A stretch of 64,000 nucleotides of DNA from the NCBI RefSeq assembly GCF_021343995.1, contig NZ_JAJTTE010000001.1, positions 224,518-288,517 on the forward strand, in the 5' to 3' direction. Within the stretch, counting starts at the first letter, position 1; every line of letters begins with the position of its first letter. Of this stretch, positions 59,575 through 64,000 are shown piece by piece. A model generated the notes under the pieces. That model was not told the origin of the DNA, did not search any database, and saw only the letters and a program-made list of their open reading frames with translations. This DNA is from Pseudonocardia terrae (GTDB taxonomy: Bacteria > Actinomycetota > Actinomycetes > Mycobacteriales > Pseudonocardiaceae). Position numbers and translations under genes: made by a program.

Positions 59575-60477
59575 ATGGCGCTCGCGGCGCTCGGCCTCCT
59601 CCTGCTCGGCGTGCTGCTCGCCGAGCCGGTCAGCCGTGCCTTCTCCCGGGCGCGCTGGACCCGGCGCGACCCCGTGGGCGCGCTGCTCGTGTGGCAGGCG
59701 ATCGGTCTGGCGGGCGGGCTCTCGCTCGTCGGCTCGGGTGTCGTCTACGGGCTCTCCCCGCTCGGCGGCTCGCTCCCCGACGCCGTCGGCACCCTGGTCG
59801 TGGAGTGGAACGCCGGGCACTGGCCCGCACGGCTCGACGCCGTCCACCTGATCGCGATGCTGGCGGCGCTCGGCGTCGGCGGGCGGCTGGTGTGGGTACT
59901 CAGCACGATGTACCTGCGCACCGTCCGCGCCCGGCGCCGGCACCGCGACCTGCTGGACGTGCTGGCCACGCCCTGGCCGGACTCGCCCGGTACCCGCGTG
60001 CTCGACCATCCCCAACCCGTCGCGTACTGCCTGCCCGGGCGCAGCTCGCGGCTCGTGGTGTCGGCCGGGGTGCTGGAGGCGCTGTCGCCGGAGGAGGTGT
60101 GGGCGGTCCTCGCCCACGAGAAGTCGCACCTGCGCGAGCGGCACGACCTCGTGGTCCTGCCCTTCGTCGCCTGGGGCGCGACGGCCCCTTTCGTGCGCGG
60201 GATGGTCTGCGCCCAGATCGCGGTGGCGGAGCTGATCGAGATGCGGGCGGACGACGTCGCGGCCTGCCGCTCCGAGCCGCACGAGCTCGTCGGGGCGCTG
60301 AAGACGGTCGGCGGGTCGGCCCCCGCGGCGGCCCTCAGTTCGTTCACGGACGCCCTCGACGCCCGGATCGAGCGGATCACGGCACACCCCTGCCCGCTGC
60401 CGTGGTACTCCTGGGCGGCCGTCCGGCTGGGGGCGCTGGCGCTGGTCGCCGTGCCGACCCTCCTGCTCTTCGGGTGA
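59575..60477 (+). CDS. M56 family membrane metallopeptidase (BlaR1-like, no sensor domain)
   Basis: 300-aa polytopic peptidase. It has helices at the N terminus (residues about 1-18, 38-60 and 80-105), then the zinc motif HEKSH (HExxH) at about residue 180 and the third ligand region ELIEMRADDVAAC. A last helix ends the protein. There is no penicillin-binding sensor domain, as in the mycobacterial homologue. It likely cleaves the BlaI-like repressor encoded 29 nt upstream after an unknown signal. Confidence 0.92.
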   Translation: MALAALGLLLLGVLLAEPVSRAFSRARWTRRDPVGALLVWQAIGLAGGLSLVGSGVVYGLSPLGGSLPDAVGTLVVEWNAGHWPARLDAVHLIAMLAALGVGGRLVWVLSTMYLRTVRARRRHRDLLDVLATPWPDSPGTRVLDHPQPVAYCLPGRSSRLVVSAGVLEALSPEEVWAVLAHEKSHLRERHDLVVLPFVAWGATAPFVRGMVCAQIAVAELIEMRADDVAACRSEPHELVGALKTVGGSAPAAALSSFTDALDARIERITAHPCPLPWYSWAAVRLGALALVAVPTLLLFG

Positions 60478-60539
60478 GCGCGTACCGCCCCTGACCTGCG
60501 ACGACGTCGAAACGTTGCGCGGTAATCATGGTGCGGGCG

Positions 60540-60545
60540 TAGCGT
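60540..60545 (+). promoter_or_regulatory. -10 element for leaderless AAA+ gene
   Basis: TAGCGT, 7 nt before GTG 60553, no ribosome-binding site. GTG 60544 is in frame but lies within this element. Confidence 0.45.
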
Positions 60546-60552
60546 GGAAGCC

Positions 60553-61953
60553 GTGCCCGTCACACCACCGTCTGATCTTCCCCGCACCCTCGGCGCCCTC
60601 CGTGCCTCCGGGCACGAGCTCAAGGGCGTCAAGACCGAGATCCGCGACAACCTGCTCGCCGCCCTCCGTGAGGGCCGCGACCCCTGGCCGGGCATCGTCG
60701 GCTTCGAGTCCACCGTGCTCCCGCAGCTGGAGCGGGCCCTGATCGCCGGCCACGACGTCGTGCTCCTGGGCGAGCGCGGCCAGGGCAAGACCCGTCTGCT
60801 CCGCTCGATCGCGAACCTGCTCGACGAGTGGGTGCCCGTGGTCGAGGGCTCCGAGCTGGGCGAACACCCGTACGCACCCATTGCACCCGAGACGATCCGG
60901 CGCGCGGCCGAGCTGGGCGACGACCTGCCCGTCGGCTGGGTGCACCGCTCCGAGCGGTACACCGAGAAGCTCGCCACCCCCGACACCGCCGTCGCCGACC
61001 TGATCGGCGACGTCGACCCCGTCAAGGTCGCCGAGGGCCGCTCGCTGGGCGACCCCGAGACCATCCACTTCGGCCTCGTGCCACGGGCGCACCGCGGCAT
61101 CGTGGCGATCAACGAGCTGCCCGACCTGGCCGAACGCATCCAGGTCGCGCTGCTCAACGTCATGGAGGAGCGGGACATCCAGGTCCGCGGCTACACGCTG
61201 CGGCTGCCGCTCGACGTGCTCCTCGTGGCGAGCGCGAACCCGGAGGACTACACCAACCGCGGGCGGATCATCACCCCGCTCAAGGACCGTTTCGGCGCGG
61301 AGGTGCGCACGCACTACCCGCTCGAGGTGTCCGACGAGGTCGCGCTGGTGCTCCAGGAGGCCGACCTGTCCGCGGAGGTCCCGCGGCACCTGATCGAGGT
61401 CGTCGCCCGGTTCACCCGGCACCTGCGCGAGTCGAGCGCGGTCGACCAGGGCTCCGGCGTGTCCGCCCGGTTCGCCGTGGCGGCCGCGGAGACCGTGGCC
61501 GCGGCGGCGCTGCGCCGAGCCGCGCTGACCGGAGAGGCCCGCGCCTACGCCCGGCCGGTCGACCTCGAGGCCGTGCCCGCGGTGCTCCGCGGCAAGATCG
61601 AGTTCGAGTCCGGCGAGGAGGGCCGCGAGGAGGAGGTCCTCGAGCACCTGCTGCGCCGGTCCGTCGCCGACACCGCCCGGTTCGCGCTGCGCGGGGTCGA
61701 CCTGGGCGAGCTGGCCGACGAGGTGGCCACCCGGCGGGTCCGCACCGGCGAACGGGTGCCCGCGGCCGAGGTCGTCGCCAAGCTGCCGACGGTCGACTCC
61801 CTGACCGAGGTGGCCCGGCGGCTCGGGGCCGAGGGCACCGAGGACCCGGGCCCGATGGCGTCCGCCGCCGAGCTGGCGCTGGAGTACCTGTTCCTCACGC
61901 GCAAGCTCGCCAAGGACGAGACCGACGACGGCGACACGGTGGAATATGGCTGA
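60553..61953 (+). CDS. AAA+ ATPase, magnesium-chelatase-subunit-I-like
   Basis: 466-aa AAA+ protein. Walker A is LLGERGQGKTRLL, Walker B region IVAINELPDL, and LLVASANPEDYTNRGRIITPLKDRFG contains sensor and arginine-finger residues. It resembles ChlI/BchI-like ATPases that work with VWA partners; Rv0958 of M. tuberculosis is the likely counterpart. The next gene, a VWA protein, overlaps it by 8 nt. Together they probably remodel or load metal into a client; the client is unknown. Confidence 0.9.
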   Translation: MPVTPPSDLPRTLGALRASGHELKGVKTEIRDNLLAALREGRDPWPGIVGFESTVLPQLERALIAGHDVVLLGERGQGKTRLLRSIANLLDEWVPVVEGSELGEHPYAPIAPETIRRAAELGDDLPVGWVHRSERYTEKLATPDTAVADLIGDVDPVKVAEGRSLGDPETIHFGLVPRAHRGIVAINELPDLAERIQVALLNVMEERDIQVRGYTLRLPLDVLLVASANPEDYTNRGRIITPLKDRFGAEVRTHYPLEVSDEVALVLQEADLSAEVPRHLIEVVARFTRHLRESSAVDQGSGVSARFAVAAAETVAAAALRRAALTGEARAYARPVDLEAVPAVLRGKIEFESGEEGREEEVLEHLLRRSVADTARFALRGVDLGELADEVATRRVRTGERVPAAEVVAKLPTVDSLTEVARRLGAEGTEDPGPMASAAELALEYLFLTRKLAKDETDDGDTVEYG

Positions 61954-63901
61954 TCCCCGCAGGAGAAGGCTCCGCTACGCCTACGGCCCCTACGCCGGGG
62001 GCCCGGACCCGCTCGCCCCGCCTTTCGACATCCGCTCGGCGATGGACCAGATCGGCCGGGACGTCATGGAGGGCTCCTCGCCGCGCCAGGCGCTGCAGGA
62101 GCTGCTCCGCCGCGGGCTCGACGGCCGCCGCGGGCTCGACGACCTGACCCGCCAGGTCTGGCAGCGCCGCCGGGACCTCCAGCGGGACAACCGGCTCGAC
62201 GGCACGTTGCAGGAGGTCCGCGAGCTCTTGGCGCGTGCCCTCGACGCCGAGCGCGAGGCGCTGGGCAACGAGGACTCCGACGACGCCCGGTTCCGCGAGA
62301 TGCAGCTCGACGCACTGCCGAACGACACGGGCGGCGCGGTCCGCGAGCTCACCGAGTACGACTGGCGGTCCGCGGAGGCCCGGCAGGCCTACGAGGACAT
62401 CCGCGACCTGCTCGGCCGGGAGATGCTCGACCAGCGCTTCCAGGGCATGAAGCAGGCGATGGAGAACGCCACGCCCGAGGACGTCGAGCGGATCCACGAG
62501 ATGATGTCGGATCTCAACGACCTGCTCGAGCACCACGCGCAGGGCCAGGACACCACGGACGAGTTCCGCGAGTTCATGGACAAGCACGGGGACTTCTTCC
62601 CGGAGAACCCGCAGAACACGGACGAGCTGGCCGACCTGCTGGCGCAGCGGGCCGCGGCGGCGCAGCGGATGCTCAACTCGATGTCCGCCGAGCAGCGCGC
62701 GGAGCTCATGGAGCTGGCCCAGCAGGCCTTCGGCGACCCGCGGCTGGCCCAGCAGATGGCCCGGCTCGACGCCCAGCTGCAGGCGATGCGGCCGGGCGAG
62801 GACTGGGAGGGCGCCGGCCGCTTCCGCGGGGAGAACCCGATGGGGATGGGCGAGGCCACCCGGGCCCTGGAGGAGCTGGGGCAGCTCGACTCGCTCGCCG
62901 AGCAGCTCTCGCAGAGCTACCCGGGCGCCCGGCTCGACGACATCGACCTCGACGCGCTCACCGAGATGCTCGGCGAGCAGGCCGGCGTCGACGCCCGCAC
63001 CCTGGCCCAGCTGGAGCTCGAGCTGCAACGGCAGGGTCTGTTCGAGCGGGCCGCCGACGGGTCGCTGCTGTTGTCGCCCAAGGCGTTGCGCCGGCTGGGG
63101 CAGTCGATCCTGCGCGACGTCGCCGAGCAGCTGTCCGGTCGCACCGGGCAGCGGGACACCCGCCGCGCCGGGGCCGCGGGCGACGCGACCGGGCAGACCC
63201 GGCCGTGGGCCTTCGGCGACACCGAGGCGTGGTCGGTGCCGCGGACGCTGCTCAACGCCCAGCTGCGGAGGGCGGGCGGCGACCCGCGGGCGCTCGACGT
63301 CAGCGACGTGGAGATCGTCGAGACCGAGCAGCGGACCCGGGCGGCCGTCGCCCTGCTCGTCGACACCTCGTGGTCGATGGTCGCCGAGGGCCGGTGGGTG
63401 CCGATGAAGCGCACCGCGCTGGCCCTGCACCAGCTGATCTCCACCCGGTTCCGCGGCGACGCGCTGCAGCTCGTGACCTTCGGGCGGCACGCGCAGTCCG
63501 TGGAGCTGGGGGAGCTGGTGGGCCTGGAGGGGGCGTACGCGCAGGGCACCAACCTGCACCACGCCCTGCTGCTCGCCGGGCAGCACCTGCGCAAGAACTC
63601 CGACGCCACCCCGGTGGTCCTCGTGGTCACGGACGGCGAGCCGACCGCGCACCTCGAGCCCGACGGCGAGGCCTACTTCGACTACCCGCCCAGCCCGTAC
63701 ACCCTGCGGGCGACGATCGGGGAGCTCGACAAGCTGGCCTCGCTCGAGGCGACGTTCACGTTCTTCGTGCTGGGCGATGACCCGCGCCTGGCGGTGTTCA
63801 TGGACGACGTGGCCAAGCGGGTGGGCGGCCGGGTGGTGAACCCGACGCTCGACGGCCTCGGCGCCGAGGTGGTCGCGGACTACCTCAAGCGCCGCTCCTG
63901 A
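61946..63901 (+). CDS. VWA domain protein, partner of the AAA+ ATPase
   Basis: 651-aa cytoplasmic protein. The first 430 residues are charged, helical and Gln/Asp/Glu-rich, with several coiled-coil-like stretches. The C-terminal VWA domain starts near RTRAAVALLVDTSWSM, where DTSWS is the metal site, followed by AQGTNLHHAL and VVTDGEPT. It resembles Rv0959 of M. tuberculosis. The 8-nt overlap with the ATPase gene couples their synthesis. No membrane helix, in contrast to the VWA protein at 3764-4759. Confidence 0.9.
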   Translation: MADPRRRRLRYAYGPYAGGPDPLAPPFDIRSAMDQIGRDVMEGSSPRQALQELLRRGLDGRRGLDDLTRQVWQRRRDLQRDNRLDGTLQEVRELLARALDAEREALGNEDSDDARFREMQLDALPNDTGGAVRELTEYDWRSAEARQAYEDIRDLLGREMLDQRFQGMKQAMENATPEDVERIHEMMSDLNDLLEHHAQGQDTTDEFREFMDKHGDFFPENPQNTDELADLLAQRAAAAQRMLNSMSAEQRAELMELAQQAFGDPRLAQQMARLDAQLQAMRPGEDWEGAGRFRGENPMGMGEATRALEELGQLDSLAEQLSQSYPGARLDDIDLDALTEMLGEQAGVDARTLAQLELELQRQGLFERAADGSLLLSPKALRRLGQSILRDVAEQLSGRTGQRDTRRAGAAGDATGQTRPWAFGDTEAWSVPRTLLNAQLRRAGGDPRALDVSDVEIVETEQRTRAAVALLVDTSWSMVAEGRWVPMKRTALALHQLISTRFRGDALQLVTFGRHAQSVELGELVGLEGAYAQGTNLHHALLLAGQHLRKNSDATPVVLVVTDGEPTAHLEPDGEAYFDYPPSPYTLRATIGELDKLASLEATFTFFVLGDDPRLAVFMDDVAKRVGGRVVNPTLDGLGAEVVADYLKRRS

Positions 63902-63910
63902 CCCTTCGCA

Positions 63911-63931
63911 ATTATGGAACCATAACGCCCG
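63911..63931. repeat. Family A single core at right edge
   Basis: ATTATGGAACCATAACGCC, starting 10 bp after the VWA stop. The following bases (CGATTCGAGG, later CCCGAATCCGCG) resemble linkers of array 2. No second core at 41 bp; the rest to 64000 shows no gene. Confidence 0.8.
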
Positions 63932-64000
63932 ATTCGAGGCCGTCAGACCCGAATCCGCGAGTAGGCCTTGAGTTGATCTGGGTTTGCCGGGCTGGGTGCT

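Overview
The window is a single stretch of very GC-rich, gene-dense DNA with strong codon-position GC bias, GTG starts almost as common as ATG, many 4-base GTGA/ATGA gene overlaps, and an InhA-type enoyl reductase beside ferrochelatase. This points to a high-GC actinomycete. I infer Pseudonocardiaceae (Pseudonocardia-like) from gene content and memory, not from a search. About 50 protein genes are supported. I recognised no rRNA, tRNA, CRISPR array, prophage or intact insertion sequence.

Layout. (1) 1-13.5 kb: the end of an ABC exporter, then moxR - DUF58 - VWA - fabG - inhA - hemH. After an inserted FAD oxidoreductase/LysR pair come a conserved protein, a DUF3097 protein, nfeD and a slipin. 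Apart from the insertion this order resembles Mycobacterium tuberculosis Rv1479-Rv1488. (2) 13.5-16.2 kb: a translationally coupled Co/Ni importer (cbiM, PDGLE protein, cbiQ, cbiO) on the minus strand. (3) 16.3-38.1 kb: a surface-glycan region with four glycosyltransferases, a large polytopic polymerase- or GT-C-like protein between two small membrane proteins, a GMC oxidoreductase, a membrane-anchored GH16 glycanase, two Wzx-like flippases, a polysaccharide deacetylase, and sugar-nucleotide genes (Gfo/Idh/MocA dehydrogenase, epimerase, two DegT aminotransferases, left-handed beta-helix N-acetyltransferase) resembling 2,3-diamino-sugar acid synthesis. (4) 38-42 kb: an aldehyde dehydrogenase divergent from a two-subunit acyl-CoA dehydrogenase pair. 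(5) 42-49 kb: a three-domain PEP-synthase/rifampin-phosphotransferase-like enzyme, a fold-III PLP decarboxylase and a SpeD-SpeE fusion (a compact polyamine module), then a secreted SGNH hydrolase and two split-barrel flavin proteins. (6) 49-58 kb: a PolA-like polymerase coupled to a carotenoid-desaturase-like flavoprotein, an F420-type luciferase-like enzyme, a FUSC membrane protein overlapping tail-to-tail with a 14-TM MFS pump, and a crotonase. (7) 58-64 kb: an L,D-transpeptidase, a BlaI/M56 sensor pair and an AAA+/VWA pair.

The most unusual structure is non-coding. Short inverted repeats fill the gaps between convergent genes from stop codon to stop codon. Family A has the core TTATGG-NN-CCATAA repeated at an almost exact 41-bp pitch in four convergent gaps, plus a single core at the right edge. 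Family B is a composite of 22-bp units (core CGCGAGTCG) and a hairpin, present in two other convergent gaps in opposite orientations. I saw neither family in divergent or co-directional gaps. A second theme is leaderless initiation: about 15 genes lack a Shine-Dalgarno sequence but have a TANNNT-like -10 element 6-8 nt before the start codon. Two such promoters start very short upstream ORFs that end in GTGA overlaps with a glycosyltransferase and a flippase gene.
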